From Candidatus Heimdallarchaeota archaeon LC_2 (GTDB lineage: Archaea; Asgardarchaeota; Heimdallarchaeia; Heimdallarchaeales; Kariarchaeaceae), in assembly GCA_001940725.1 (NCBI GenBank), contig MDVR01000039.1, forward strand, positions 1 through 39,121: DNA of 39,121 nucleotides, read 5' to 3'. Positions within the stretch are counted from its first letter, which is position 1. The number at the start of each line of letters is the position of its first letter. Below are positions 1 through 10,071 of the stretch, one piece after another. The translations under genes and the position numbers were made by a program. The notes under the pieces were generated by a model. The model worked only from the letters and a program-made list of their open reading frames with translations, searched no databases and was not told the DNA's origin.

Positions 1-137
1 GGGAAATGGATGGTTGAACACTTTTCGCAAGTTGTTGTCATGAATTTATTTTCATTTAGACCTTCCCAAAAAGGTTTCATTGTTTCAGATTTGTCTATAT
101 GGTAGGGTATTCCATCTTTAAGTATAGGTTCACTCAC
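1..137 (-). CDS. DUF35-type zinc-ribbon/OB-fold protein, N-terminal fragment
   Basis: The first 45 or so codons of a gene that runs off the left edge can be read on the minus strand from a GTG at 137. The peptide contains KPFWEGLNENKF followed by TTTCEKCSTIHF. This matches the start of DUF35/ChsH2-like proteins, which have an N-terminal helix with an FW-gl-egk pattern and then a rubredoxin-like CxxC zinc ribbon before an OB fold. In archaea such proteins often sit beside thiolase and HMG-CoA synthase and help acyl-CoA chemistry; that role is known for the family and not shown here. An ATG two bases upstream is followed at once by a stop, so GTG is the start. An AT-rich TATA-like stretch lies about 20 bases upstream. 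Only one CxxC is inside the window. Confidence 0.7.
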   Translation of the reverse strand, partial: MSEPILKDGIPYHIDKSETMKPFWEGLNENKFMTTTCEKCSTIHF

Positions 138-316
138 ATACTTTGAAAATTTATATTATAATTGAATTTATTTGAAGTTGCATCCTAGTTTAATTAAAAT
201 TTAGAGTCGTCGTTATTCAAAAATGTATTTTACAGACACTATCATTTATTTTGGTGAAATGATTCGATTATATCTTTTTTGAAATAAGTTCATCAAACAT
301 TATTCAAATTTCAATA

Positions 317-3076
317 ATGAATTTCTATTTAGGTTACAATCGATCGAATAATATGTACGTTTGTTATTTTCCAATTGTGGCAAAAACCGGAGAACTTGTC
401 GAATTCAAGCCAGGCTTATTTAATATTGAAATTCCAAATAATTATGGAATATTTGTGAAAAGTTTCAAGAAAAAAAATAGTAAAGATCGCTTTGTAGTTC
501 TTATTACAGTTAAAGGGAAACAAGAAACAAAACAACAAAATGTTATGAAGAGAAAATTTGGTGAATTCATCCAATTGAAAGGTAACACTCTCCCTCCTAT
601 AAATGAAGTTACTCAACAATTGAATAATCTTATTACAAGGGTAGTAATTCGCAAAGACAAAGTCGCAAAAGTAGAAGAAACCATTGGAGAACTGAATGAA
701 AGAGGAATATGGAAGAAATTAATAAATTCGACATTCTATGACCCTAAAAAGGATTATTCCTTAGACAAATTAGCATTCATCTGGTATGGACTTCCTGAAA
801 ATGAAATTAGTAAAAGCAGGATGAAAAAAATGAAGCTACTTTTGGAAACATGTCGGGCTTATGGGAAGGGGTATTTTGATATCTCTGGCAAAAATTGGAA
901 ACCAATCACTGATGAGATGAGAAAAGAAATCGGGGGTGAAATGAATATTTTGGGTTCAATTAGAAATAATATGTTTCACATGATTGAAGTTCCAGTTGAA
1001 GATTCAGAGGATCCCGAAGACACAGAAATAATTCGTGCTCCAAAAGATTGGGAAAATATTAAACTTAGTAAGGATGAAATAGACAGATTTGAGAAATTAA
1101 AGCCAGTTATGGCATATTTTGTACTTAAGGACACATGGATGGAAATAGGAATTGGTACAACCCATGTTTATGATCTAGATGGATTTTCATTAAGGAGTTA
1201 TATGTCTAGCCTAGCTGAAGATTGGGTCAATGAAGGTAGAACCAGTTATGCTGATGCATTTGTAAAGTTATTAATTAGAGTAGGATACTGGAATGATAGT
1301 GAGGCATTAATGGCAATATCAAAACGTGTCATTCATCTTGCTCAACATTTTAATTGGGAAACTGATGAACGTATTGAAGATATTGCTTCTAGATTTAAAG
1401 AGCCCAAAGAAACTCCAGATATATTTGAAGGTAGGACTGATTTACAACATTTAGAAGCTTATACAATAGATCCACCAACTGCAAAGGATTTCGATGATGC
1501 AATATCATTGGAAACGAAAAATGATGGATATGTGTTATGGGTCCATATTGCAGATGTGGCTCATTACGTAGAAAAAGATTCCACATTAGATATCCATGCT
1601 CGGGGTAGATCAACTTCAGTTTATCTTCCAACAAAAACAATCCCAATGTTGCCAACTCATTTGTCTGATAATCTCTGTTCATTAAATGAACAACTCCCAA
1701 GACTTGCAATGACTGCTGAGATCCATTATGATAAAAAAGGTAACAAACAATTAAATAAATGTAAAATACACAATTCCGTGATCAATGTTGATAAGAATCT
1801 ATCCTACGATCAAGTGAATGATGCTTTAGATGATAAACAAGAGCCGTTCCTCTCATTGTTTAAATTCTCAGAATTACTTCGCACACACAGACGCGGATTA
1901 AATCTAGAAACAGATGATGTAAGATTAGAACTTGAAGAAAAAATGTCTGTCAGTATAAAATCTTCATCAAAATCTACAAAAATGATTGAAGCTTTTATGG
2001 TCTCAGCAAATGAAACCGTCGCAGAAATACTAGAGAAAAAAGAGTTACCAAATATATTCCGAGATCACCCATTACCGGATAAAATTAATGTGGAACGGTT
2101 AAACGCACATGCTAAGGTTTTAGGATTGGAAATTAATATTGAAATGCCATCATTAACAGAAGATGATGAAACATCTGAGGAGGAGGGTTCTGGTTCATCT
2201 TTGATGGATATGATATCATCAGGCAGTGGAGGGAATATATCATTCAGTTTTGGTGGAGATTCAGATATGGCAGATCAATTGAAACAGCAATTGAATATAG
2301 ATTCAACGGAAGATGACGAAGAAGTGCTTTTACCCACTATAACAGGATTAGCTCAATTGTCAGAAGAGAAACGAGAAGAAATTTTGAAACCATTTACAGA
2401 AGCAATTTCATATGTAGAAAAAATTGAAAACATCAATGACCAAAAAATTGCATATTTAACTATATTACGAGCTCTTTCCAGAGCCTTCTATTCTGCTAAT
2501 AATTATGGCCACTTTGGTTTAGGGTCTATATCTTACTCTCATTTTACCAGTCCTATTCGACGTTATCCAGATGTCATTACACACCGTATTTGCAAAGCGA
2601 TGATTGCAAACGAAGATCATTCATATGATGCGGAAGAATTGGAAAATATTGCTGTTCATTGTAATGAACAATTTGAAATAGCGGATAAATTAGAGAAGAC
2701 AGTTGTTGGATCTGGTTTCAGCTTTTTAACTCGTAATCCCAAATATTCAGAAAATAAATTAGGTATAGTATCGTCAATAACTGGAGGAACCGTCTATGTA
2801 ATGCTTCCTAATGGAATTGAAGCCCGTGTTCCACTTTCGAAAATTTCAACAAGGGCCACATTTGTTGATGAACACGCTTGTATGTGTTTTGTTGGATTTA
2901 AATCTACAGATCAAATAATTGAAGAAGTAACCGTTGATAATTGGCGTGATCTATTAGAGGATGAAGATTCTAACGAGCCGATTGAAATATTACTCAAATT
3001 AGGTGACCAGATGGCAATTAATTTTGTATCATGGGATCATATTCAGGGTAGGGTAATAGGTGCCCCTTCTCTTTAA
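317..3076 (+). CDS. RNase II/RNase R-family 3'-5' exoribonuclease
   Basis: This 919-residue protein carries an RNB catalytic domain. The metal-binding motif DPPTAKDFDDAI starts at residue 385 and gives the expected aspartates D385, D391, D393 and D394. A second block, HFTSPIRRYPD, begins at residue 742. The C-terminus (about 800-870) looks like an S1 RNA-binding domain, and the N-terminal 350 residues hold less conserved sequence. The family degrades RNA processively from the 3' end. Between about 609 and 672 there is an acidic, serine- and glycine-rich insertion inside the RNB region that is unlike ordinary RNase R. The gene stands alone between a divergent and a convergent neighbour. The ATG at 317 is the first start in a long open frame; a second Met at residue 13 is possible. 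RNase II/R proteins are patchy in archaea, so transfer is possible. Confidence 0.9.
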   Translation: MNFYLGYNRSNNMYVCYFPIVAKTGELVEFKPGLFNIEIPNNYGIFVKSFKKKNSKDRFVVLITVKGKQETKQQNVMKRKFGEFIQLKGNTLPPINEVTQQLNNLITRVVIRKDKVAKVEETIGELNERGIWKKLINSTFYDPKKDYSLDKLAFIWYGLPENEISKSRMKKMKLLLETCRAYGKGYFDISGKNWKPITDEMRKEIGGEMNILGSIRNNMFHMIEVPVEDSEDPEDTEIIRAPKDWENIKLSKDEIDRFEKLKPVMAYFVLKDTWMEIGIGTTHVYDLDGFSLRSYMSSLAEDWVNEGRTSYADAFVKLLIRVGYWNDSEALMAISKRVIHLAQHFNWETDERIEDIASRFKEPKETPDIFEGRTDLQHLEAYTIDPPTAKDFDDAISLETKNDGYVLWVHIADVAHYVEKDSTLDIHARGRSTSVYLPTKTIPMLPTHLSDNLCSLNEQLPRLAMTAEIHYDKKGNKQLNKCKIHNSVINVDKNLSYDQVNDALDDKQEPFLSLFKFSELLRTHRRGLNLETDDVRLELEEKMSVSIKSSSKSTKMIEAFMVSANETVAEILEKKELPNIFRDHPLPDKINVERLNAHAKVLGLEINIEMPSLTEDDETSEEEGSGSSLMDMISSGSGGNISFSFGGDSDMADQLKQQLNIDSTEDDEEVLLPTITGLAQLSEEKREEILKPFTEAISYVEKIENINDQKIAYLTILRALSRAFYSANNYGHFGLGSISYSHFTSPIRRYPDVITHRICKAMIANEDHSYDAEELENIAVHCNEQFEIADKLEKTVVGSGFSFLTRNPKYSENKLGIVSSITGGTVYVMLPNGIEARVPLSKISTRATFVDEHACMCFVGFKSTDQIIEEVTVDNWRDLLEDEDSNEPIEILLKLGDQMAINFVSWDHIQGRVIGAPSL

Positions 3077-3088
3077 TTTTAAAAATTA

Positions 3089-3493
3089 TTAATCTTTATC
3101 ATTTAACCCCATGGATGCTGCAGCTGTTGGGCCTAATGCAATTGTTAAATTAAGGAAAACAGCATTTTTAATTAGATCACCATTAATAGTTAATTCATCA
3201 CCTTGAATAATAGTATCAAGAATAACCCCAAGTACTATCCCCATTGCCACGAAGAACCATGTGATGATAAATGATGGAGAAATAAGTGCGAATTTTTTCT
3301 CATCCAATTTTGTTGATCCAAAATAAACAACAAAACAAACAACGAACCAAACAAGTCCATTGATTAGACCCGTAATTTGAAGTTGATTCAAACCTGCAAG
3401 TTCATTGATATCAATTTCTCGATTAAGGAGTTGACCAAGTGCATATCCAATAGCCGTTGTAATAAGTGCAATTAAAAAGACAATTAATGCCAT
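3089..3493 (-). CDS. Four-helix membrane protein, unknown function
   Basis: A 134-residue hydrophobic protein with about four membrane segments, near residues 2-20, 41-60, 75-96 and 107-125. Short charged loops separate them (for example LDEKK after the second segment). I recognise no family. It ends 12 bases from the end of the exonuclease gene on the other strand, so the two are convergent. The ATG start is followed directly by a hydrophobic segment, which supports it. Only a membrane location can be inferred. Confidence 0.7.
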   Translation of the reverse strand: MALIVFLIALITTAIGYALGQLLNREIDINELAGLNQLQITGLINGLVWFVVCFVVYFGSTKLDEKKFALISPSFIITWFFVAMGIVLGVILDTIIQGDELTINGDLIKNAVFLNLTIALGPTAAASMGLNDKD

Positions 3494-3618
3494 GTACGAT
3501 TCAAATAGAAAAGATACATATTCTTTTCGCGTGACAACTTGTCAATAATCTAATTACATCTTTAGTAATTTTCAAAATTCTAAGGTTTACTTTTAATTTA
3601 AATAATTGAAAGCTAATT

Positions 3619-4032
3619 GTGTCGAATGAAGAAAATTGGGATAAGGAAATAACTAAAGAAGTTATAGAATTACATAAATTTTTCCAGAATTGGTTTAACG
3701 GTATGATCCCTGAAAGTGATTTCTCAAGGTTTTCAGATGTTATGGCCCCTAATTTCAAAATTATTTCCCCTTCTGGTGAATTAACTGAGCAATCCACATT
3801 AATTTCATCATTACGAAATGCATATGGTAAAAATTCCACTTTACAGATCTCAGTGCAAAACATTTCAGTTTACCCAATATCCTCAAATATCTACCTTGCA
3901 ATTTATGAAGAAGTTCAACGACAGGGTCTTGAGTTAACTACGAGAATTAGTTCAGCCTTGTTCAGCAAAAATGATGAATTATTAAATAATTATAATTGGT
4001 TGCATGTACATGAAACATGGAAATCAGTATAG
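3619..4032 (+). CDS. SnoaL/NTF2-like small protein (putative)
   Basis: A 137-residue soluble protein starting at GTG. The pattern of an N-terminal helix with an aromatic-rich segment (HKFFQNWFNG), then MAPNFKIISPSGE, a helix, and several beta-strand stretches ending in WLHVHETW resembles DUF4440/SnoaL-like members of the NTF2 superfamily. These are cone-shaped folds that bind small ligands or act as enzymes. No catalytic residues can be named. An AT-rich box about 27 bases before the GTG fits the leaderless promoters seen elsewhere in the window. Family assignment is tentative. Confidence 0.65.
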   Translation: MSNEENWDKEITKEVIELHKFFQNWFNGMIPESDFSRFSDVMAPNFKIISPSGELTEQSTLISSLRNAYGKNSTLQISVQNISVYPISSNIYLAIYEEVQRQGLELTTRISSALFSKNDELLNNYNWLHVHETWKSV

Positions 4033-4089
4033 TGTAAATTGAATTTTATTTAGTTTATTGTATTAGTTATAAGTAAATGAATTTAATTA

Positions 4090-7000
4090 TTATCCAGTAT
4101 ATCTTAATGCTTGACTTGGCGTTACTTTGGACGCATTGTATCCAGGGATTATTCCTGAAATAATTGCCAATCCTAATAGACCGAATACATATCCGAAGAT
4201 TTTACCCATCGGATATACAGCCTTTACTCCAAAGATGCTAAGTGCAAAACTTTCCGACATAATGATTGCGATAAAGAATCCCACGATTAAACTTAACAGT
4301 GAAATAACCATCATCTCAATTATGACTCCCAATACTACCGATTTCCTGGAGAATCCAATTGAGCGCATCATTCCAATTTCGCGTGTTCTTTCGGTTACTG
4401 ATCGAACTGCAATAATCATCATTCCTAATGCTCCAATCACAAGGCCAAGAGTAGTGAAGGTCCCAAGGAAATCCCAGAATGCAGCTTGATCAAAGTAAAA
4501 TCCTTCAACTTCATCTTTAACAATACTGGTAGATGCTCCAATCAGGGTTTTAGGAGTTTGTAAACTAGAGAATGAAAATTCGTCATTTAGATTGTTTAAA
4601 TCACTTTCTATAGCTTGGGCCAACAGCCTATTTGTTTCGCTATCTCCATATTCATTATCAGCTCTTACTAGAAACACGTTTTTGTTAGGACTATCATATG
4701 GTAAAATCGTACCAAGTGACTTGGGAACAACAATAGAATTTCCATATAGTGGAAATTCTTCATCTCCCAGCATGTCGAAGAATAGTGTACCTCCGATGAA
4801 TAAAGGAATAATTGCCCCATTGGTTGCTTGAATATATACTGTGGCACCATAGACTAAATCCAATTTAATGAAGTCTAATGCAAAACCTCCTAGTACCATT
4901 TGTTGATTCTCAGGGATTTTGAATTCTGTTTCTGTTCCCGTGTTGTGAGTCACTGTCTTTTCTCTAGTGAAATTTGAAAAGAATAAACTAAATGTTTCTT
5001 TACTTATTTCAACATGTTCATCATCTGGTGTGTTCGTCGATATTTGTGATAATCCACCTTCTTTTTGAACCTCATCGGATATCTTAGAATATCTAAGTTT
5101 GAGTGAATGTTCATCCCAGTTATTATTCGGATTTACTATTGACTCATCCATTTCAACAACGGGGATAATTACGGTGTCGGAACTAATGTCAAAATTATCA
5201 TCCATTGGTGAGACTAGATATAACGGTATATGGGTTCTTCGGAAACCAAAAACATCCGTAATTTGACCTAATTCAGGATTTTTCCCATTTAGAGTTAAAT
5301 TAAAAATTCGTTCTGCAGTTCCATCGAAAGCATTATCTGTCACTACAACGATGTCGACTCCATCAGTGAGGTTAGCATATTCGTCAACCACAGTAATTCG
5401 TTGTGTTTCAGCTGCGGATGCAATAAACACAGTTAAAACAAGAATTACTGTTAATATCGTATAGACCATCACCCCACGATTCTTTTTACCTATCATCTGA
5501 CGAGTTGTAACCTGTGTTATCGCACGCATGCCAGTAAAGAAAAATAGTACTTTTCCAACAAACTCTAAAATACTATCATAGTTTACAGAAACAATAATAG
5601 TCGAACCTACAATCATAAAGAGAAGTATAAATGTGAATAAGTTTCCACCATCACCTTTGCCTTTTGCTAAAGCCCAAACGAAAAAGAATGTTCCGATACT
5701 GAATAATGATACTCCTGTAATTGATAGTGCAATTTTTCGTGAGAGGACAAGTGTTAGAAGAAGCCCAAGACCTGCTAATGTAAGACCAAATCCAAGAAGA
5801 ATTGAAATTTGATTATCATAAGATTCCCATGTTTTATTATCTGTTAAGTCTCCAACGTTAGTAGCATTAATTAGACCAAGGGGAAGGAATATAATCCCAA
5901 ATATTAATGTCCAATACCCTTTACGTGGTTTTTTCTCTTCTTTAATGCCTCTAAGTGAATTAGCAATTCCCACTCGAGCAGCTTTAATTGAAGGACTTAC
6001 TGCAGTGATCACTGATAATACTATACCCGAAATCGCAGCAGTAAACACTAAACCTGTTGATAATCCAGAACTGGCTATTGTTACTTTGAATATGTCAGAT
6101 AAAATATTTAATATCCAGAGTGATATAAGGAAACCAATTGCCAAACCCATTATGGCTCCGAAAATACCAATAATCAAAGCCTCTATCATGAAGACAAATA
6201 TTATCGTAGATACATTAGATCCTAATGCTCTCAGAACTGCAGTTTGATTTTTTCTGTCGTCAACAGCCATTGATTGAACATTAATAATCAAAAGTAAGGC
6301 CACACCATTTAGTATGATCGCAAACAACGTCAAAACTGATGATAAGCCTGATAAATCCTCAAATTGATTATCTACTAGATTTATCCTTTGAGAAAAAATT
6401 AATAACCCGTCATACTCTGCATCAAGGGCGATTTCTAACTCATCAATTATTGTTTGAATTTTTTCTTTTCCTGGAAACGTTTTGCCTTCAATATCAAAAT
6501 TTGAAAGATCCCGATTCACTCCTTTTATCTTGATTTGAATATCCGTAACAAAATTTGCAAATTGTGGTGCTAAAAGATTTTGAATCGTTTGCAAGTTAAC
6601 ATATAAATTAGACAATCGGTTAGTTCCAGGGGGTCCCGCACCAACTTTTCCTCGACCTTCATCGTCATCATAGATAGCTGTAATAGTCAGCTCAACTGTA
6701 GTTGCGTTACCAGTACCATCTGGAATACTAATTAAGATTTTATTGTCTTTTTCCAGACCCATCGCTTCACTTAAGGTATTTGATATTATTGTGTTATTTC
6801 CCTGCAAGTCGGTGGATAAGCTTATTGAAGTCCCGTCAACTTTAGAGAATTCTCCCCAACCTTCATTAGATATATCGATAGCTTTTATACCTACATTTTT
6901 CTCAAATCCTCCTGTTGCATTTTCATATACTGAGCTTCTGAACGTTATTCGATTAGAGATCGATTCTATATCATCGATCGAGAGATCATCGATTAATTCC

Positions 7001-7230
7001 GAAACATCACTCGTGAACATACCATTAGATGATGTTGGTTGGAAAATTGAAATATCCCTATTACCTTGATCTGCTAGATTTATTTTGGTTACGGTATCGA
7101 AAATTCCATCAGATCCAGCTTGGGTACCTATGAAAAGTGCTACACCCAATGCTATAGCAATTGCTGTGATTAGATTCTTTTGTTTTCTCCTAGTAATTGA
7201 TTTTAAAGCATATGTGATTGAAAATACCAT
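4090..7230 (-). CDS. MacB/LolCE-like ABC transporter permease with two FtsX domains
   Basis: This 1046-residue membrane protein begins with a basic cytoplasmic stretch and a membrane helix (about 19-38), then a large MacB-PCD-like external domain. A first FtsX domain starts near residue 295, followed by extra helices between about 440 and 570. A second external domain follows, and the C-terminal FtsX domain lies at about 915-1046 with TERTREIGMMRSIGFSRKS, the loop that contacts the ATPase in this family. It is the permease of the three-gene minus-strand operon: its ATG is one base after the stop of the ATPase at 7232-9028. By analogy it would move a lipoprotein, lipid or peptide, or couple ATP hydrolysis to an extracytoplasmic change. 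The substrate is unknown. Confidence 0.9.
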   Translation of the reverse strand: MVFSITYALKSITRRKQKNLITAIAIALGVALFIGTQAGSDGIFDTVTKINLADQGNRDISIFQPTSSNGMFTSDVSELIDDLSIDDIESISNRITFRSSVYENATGGFEKNVGIKAIDISNEGWGEFSKVDGTSISLSTDLQGNNTIISNTLSEAMGLEKDNKILISIPDGTGNATTVELTITAIYDDDEGRGKVGAGPPGTNRLSNLYVNLQTIQNLLAPQFANFVTDIQIKIKGVNRDLSNFDIEGKTFPGKEKIQTIIDELEIALDAEYDGLLIFSQRINLVDNQFEDLSGLSSVLTLFAIILNGVALLLIINVQSMAVDDRKNQTAVLRALGSNVSTIIFVFMIEALIIGIFGAIMGLAIGFLISLWILNILSDIFKVTIASSGLSTGLVFTAAISGIVLSVITAVSPSIKAARVGIANSLRGIKEEKKPRKGYWTLIFGIIFLPLGLINATNVGDLTDNKTWESYDNQISILLGFGLTLAGLGLLLTLVLSRKIALSITGVSLFSIGTFFFVWALAKGKGDGGNLFTFILLFMIVGSTIIVSVNYDSILEFVGKVLFFFTGMRAITQVTTRQMIGKKNRGVMVYTILTVILVLTVFIASAAETQRITVVDEYANLTDGVDIVVVTDNAFDGTAERIFNLTLNGKNPELGQITDVFGFRRTHIPLYLVSPMDDNFDISSDTVIIPVVEMDESIVNPNNNWDEHSLKLRYSKISDEVQKEGGLSQISTNTPDDEHVEISKETFSLFFSNFTREKTVTHNTGTETEFKIPENQQMVLGGFALDFIKLDLVYGATVYIQATNGAIIPLFIGGTLFFDMLGDEEFPLYGNSIVVPKSLGTILPYDSPNKNVFLVRADNEYGDSETNRLLAQAIESDLNNLNDEFSFSSLQTPKTLIGASTSIVKDEVEGFYFDQAAFWDFLGTFTTLGLVIGALGMMIIAVRSVTERTREIGMMRSIGFSRKSVVLGVIIEMMVISLLSLIVGFFIAIIMSESFALSIFGVKAVYPMGKIFGYVFGLLGLAIISGIIPGYNASKVTPSQALRYTG

Positions 7231-7231
7231 T

Positions 7232-9028
7232 TTAATTACCCTCCAATTTGTCTACAACTCGGCCATCCATCAGGAAAATTTCCCTAGTCGCATATTTCGC
7301 TACTGTTTCGTCATGAGTAACTAGAATAATCGTCATACCCGTCTCTTCATGATATTTCTTTAGCAATTCTAATACTGCAATGCCTGTTTCGGCATCTAAG
7401 TCTCCAGTTGGTTCATCAGCAAACAGAATTTTAGGTTGATTTGCCAATGCTCTGGCAATACCTAATCTCTGCATTTGTCCACCACTTAATAATGCAGGTT
7501 TATGAGATGCATATTCACCTATACCAACGTCATCTAATAACTTCTGTATCCCTTCAACTAGTTCTTTAGATAATCCACCCAAATCAAGTGGTAATTTTGT
7601 ATTCTCAAAAGCAGTTAGATGTGGAATAAGAGCATAGCTCTGAAAAATGAAAGAAAATTTTTGTCTGCGCAATTTTGATCGTTTTCGATCTTTCATGTTG
7701 ATAATATCTTCACCACCAAAAAAAACACCCCCACGCTGAGGTACATCTAATCCTGCTAACATGTTTAATAATGTAGTTTTTCCAGCCCCACTAGGTCCCC
7801 TAACTACAATGAATTCACCTTCTTTGATAAGTACATCAACTCCTCTCAATGCATAAATATAAGAGCTACCTCTTTTGAAAGTCTTGAACAATGTTTGTGC
7901 CTCAATAATAGCGTCTTCAGATTTTGGCCAATAAGTTTCTCCTTCTAACTCTTCATAAGCTATACCATCCTCTAAAGTTGTAAATGATGGTAGTTGTTGA
8001 AATCTATGAACCCAAGAAAGTAGACCCCCTGATATGACATCCATATCAACCATTGTTTCCATTAATTCATTATTGACTTCATTTTTCAGTTCATTTTCTC
8101 CAGAAAGTAGGCCACGAAGATCTGCTTTATGATCCACAATGATTTGCATTACAGTGTCTATTTGGGCCATGATTTCATCACCTAGCCCAGGGTGTCTAAT
8201 TGTAGCCCATTCTTTCATATCCTCCGATGGTAACTTCTTCAGAAAATTAAACGCATCAGTGGCTACATCGTATGCTTTTTGCACTTCACGTTTGAAGAGT
8301 TTAAGGACCTCTTGTATACCTGATATAACACCTATGAAAGTCTGCAAAGGAATAAGAAGGTCTTGTCTGACTTTATCATTTTTACCAAATTTATTAGTTA
8401 ATTCTTCAAGTTGTTTGAATTCAGCTACGGCTTCTTTAATGAGTTCGTTACTAAATGGTAGAAATCTTCTTGCAAAATTTGCAATTAGTACCTCATCCAC
8501 TATATCAACTAAAGCTTCACTATCTTCGGGATAATCCGTGAATGTGGCTACACATTCTGGTAAAATTATTTTATCTCCGGCATATCCAGGAAGGTCCCAG
8601 ATTATTACTCCACCATCAGCACCAACATTTTCTATTTCGGTTTCAATTTTATCGAATCTTTTACTTTTTGCGTCAATATATTTTAGATACAGATCTTCTC
8701 TCCCTTGAGCCATGAGACCTTTTTCATATATTTTGGCTATTGTTCCTTGTCTTTTCAAATATTTATGATGTGCGTTATTGATTGAATCAGCATATTCCTT
8801 AAGAAGTTTTTTTATTTCAGTTTCGGCTTCAACACGATCCTCTCGAGAAGGGAGTTTATTGAGTTCTACTTCTGTTACAACAAATGTGTTGAGTTGATTC
8901 TTCTTTGGATTTTTACCCTTTAATTTTTTCTTGTAAACTTTGGAAATCTTTTTCCAAGTTTTATCAAGTTCATCTGAATAATTCCAATCAACTAAAGTTG
9001 CAACCATTAAGGTGCCTTTTTCACTCAT
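7232..9028 (-). CDS. ABC transporter ATPase with a large N-terminal domain of unknown function
   Basis: The last 220 residues of this 598-residue protein are a LolD/MacB-type ATPase. The Walker A motif GPSGAGKTT is at 411-419, the signature LSGGQ at 514-518, Walker B ends at D538-E539, and an H-loop ILVTHDE follows. About 375 residues precede it, mostly charged and predicted helical with likely coiled-coil stretches, and I recognise no family there. LolD-type ATPases are normally about 230 residues. The reading frame is continuous, so this is a fusion and not a frameshift. The start ATG overlaps the upstream ATPase stop by four bases (ATGA), which suggests translational coupling. The N-terminal part may form a cytoplasmic partner or sensor module; that is inference. 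Confidence 0.88.
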   Translation of the reverse strand: MSEKGTLMVATLVDWNYSDELDKTWKKISKVYKKKLKGKNPKKNQLNTFVVTEVELNKLPSREDRVEAETEIKKLLKEYADSINNAHHKYLKRQGTIAKIYEKGLMAQGREDLYLKYIDAKSKRFDKIETEIENVGADGGVIIWDLPGYAGDKIILPECVATFTDYPEDSEALVDIVDEVLIANFARRFLPFSNELIKEAVAEFKQLEELTNKFGKNDKVRQDLLIPLQTFIGVISGIQEVLKLFKREVQKAYDVATDAFNFLKKLPSEDMKEWATIRHPGLGDEIMAQIDTVMQIIVDHKADLRGLLSGENELKNEVNNELMETMVDMDVISGGLLSWVHRFQQLPSFTTLEDGIAYEELEGETYWPKSEDAIIEAQTLFKTFKRGSSYIYALRGVDVLIKEGEFIVVRGPSGAGKTTLLNMLAGLDVPQRGGVFFGGEDIINMKDRKRSKLRRQKFSFIFQSYALIPHLTAFENTKLPLDLGGLSKELVEGIQKLLDDVGIGEYASHKPALLSGGQMQRLGIARALANQPKILFADEPTGDLDAETGIAVLELLKKYHEETGMTIILVTHDETVAKYATREIFLMDGRVVDKLEGN

Positions 9029-9732
9029 TTAGCAGCTACCTCCGTATCACTAAAAACTGTTCCATTTTCAATTCGAATTATTCTATCACATTGATTTGCT
9101 ATTCTGCTTGAATGTGTAACGATTATAACAGCCATTCCTTGATTCTCCTCTTGCATTCGTCTAAACAACGCCATTATATCATCAGAAGTCGCTATATCTA
9201 GATCTCCTGTTGGTTCATCAGCAAGGATTATTCTAGGACTCGTTACGAGAGTTCGAGCAATGGCAACTTTTTGTTGTTCTCCTCCACTCAAATTACCAGG
9301 TACATCATTGAACCTATCTCCTAACCCTACTTCCTGTAAAAGCATTTCTGCTGCAGTTACTGCTTCTTTCGGATTAACGTTTTGAAGCAATAATGGTAAC
9401 GATACATTTTCAACTGATGTTTGATCATCAAATAAATTGAATAATTGAAATATATATCCCACATTATCTCTTCTGAAATTTGTTAAGGTATTATCATCCA
9501 TATCTATAATTGAATTACCCTCAATCATAATATTTCCATCTGATGTCTCATCCAATCCTCCAATTAAATTGAGAAGAGTAGTTTTCCCACAACCTGATGG
9601 ACCCATGATTGCGGTCATTTGTCCTGGTGGGATACTAAAATCGATACCCTTGAGAACATAGACCTCGTTGGATTTACCCTCATTGTATTTTTTATGTATA
9701 TTATCTACTGATAATACTGCTGTTTGACTCAT
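9025..9732 (-). CDS. ABC transporter ATPase, LolD/MacB type
   Basis: A standard-length (235-residue) ABC ATPase. Walker [10 protein letters not shown] is at 44-52, the Q-loop glutamine at 96, the signature LSGGE at 148-152, Walker B IILADE ends at 172-173, and the H-loop is VTH at 205-207. It is the first gene of a three-gene operon with a second, extended ATPase and a two-FtsX-domain permease. Two different ATPases could pair as a heterodimer under one double-length permease. A TATA-like box lies about 27 bases before the ATG, so the transcript is probably leaderless. Confidence 0.92.
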   Translation of the reverse strand: MSQTAVLSVDNIHKKYNEGKSNEVYVLKGIDFSIPPGQMTAIMGPSGCGKTTLLNLIGGLDETSDGNIMIEGNSIIDMDDNTLTNFRRDNVGYIFQLFNLFDDQTSVENVSLPLLLQNVNPKEAVTAAEMLLQEVGLGDRFNDVPGNLSGGEQQKVAIARTLVTSPRIILADEPTGDLDIATSDDIMALFRRMQEENQGMAVIIVTHSSRIANQCDRIIRIENGTVFSDTEVAAK

Positions 9733-9749
9733 TAATTATTCGCCCTGTT

Positions 9750-9768
9750 ATATTTAGTATAATAATAT
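9750..9768 (-). promoter_or_regulatory. Probable TATA box of the ABC exporter operon
   Basis: Read on the minus strand, the stretch contains TATTATACTAAATATAAC, centred about 27 bases upstream of the first ATPase ATG at 9732. That distance fits a leaderless archaeal transcript starting at or next to the start codon. No Shine-Dalgarno site is visible between the box and the gene. Confidence 0.4.
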
Positions 9769-10071
9769 CGCAAGAAGAGTGGTTTTAAACATTATGTGCG
9801 ATTTGTAGTTTCATTTTATGAGATTTGATTATTTTATCTCAGAAATTATGATCGCAATAATTAAAGCCCTTATCCTTCGAATTTACCAAACAATTCTGTT
9901 GAATGTCATAAAAATTCCTCTGCTTAAGAAACTATTGTGTACAAACGCAAAATTTCTGAAATTTATGTAAGAACACTGTGTATTCTCTTTATGATTACTA
10001 TACATTTTAAACCCTCTAATTGTTATATAAATTCAACCGGTTCTCCTATTTTAAATAATTAGAGATCAAAT
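9769..10071. other. Intergenic region with no recognised gene
   Basis: AT-rich spacer between the ABC operon promoter and the stop of the small gene at 10072. I see no convincing reading frame or RNA gene. A weak inverted repeat (TGAGAT ... ATCTCA, about 9819-9841) is the only local symmetry noticed. Confidence 0.5.

Noticed and set aside
3501..3863. 120-codon minus-strand frame
   Set aside because: It overlaps the NTF2-like gene on the other strand and has no domain pattern; the plus-strand frame is better supported.
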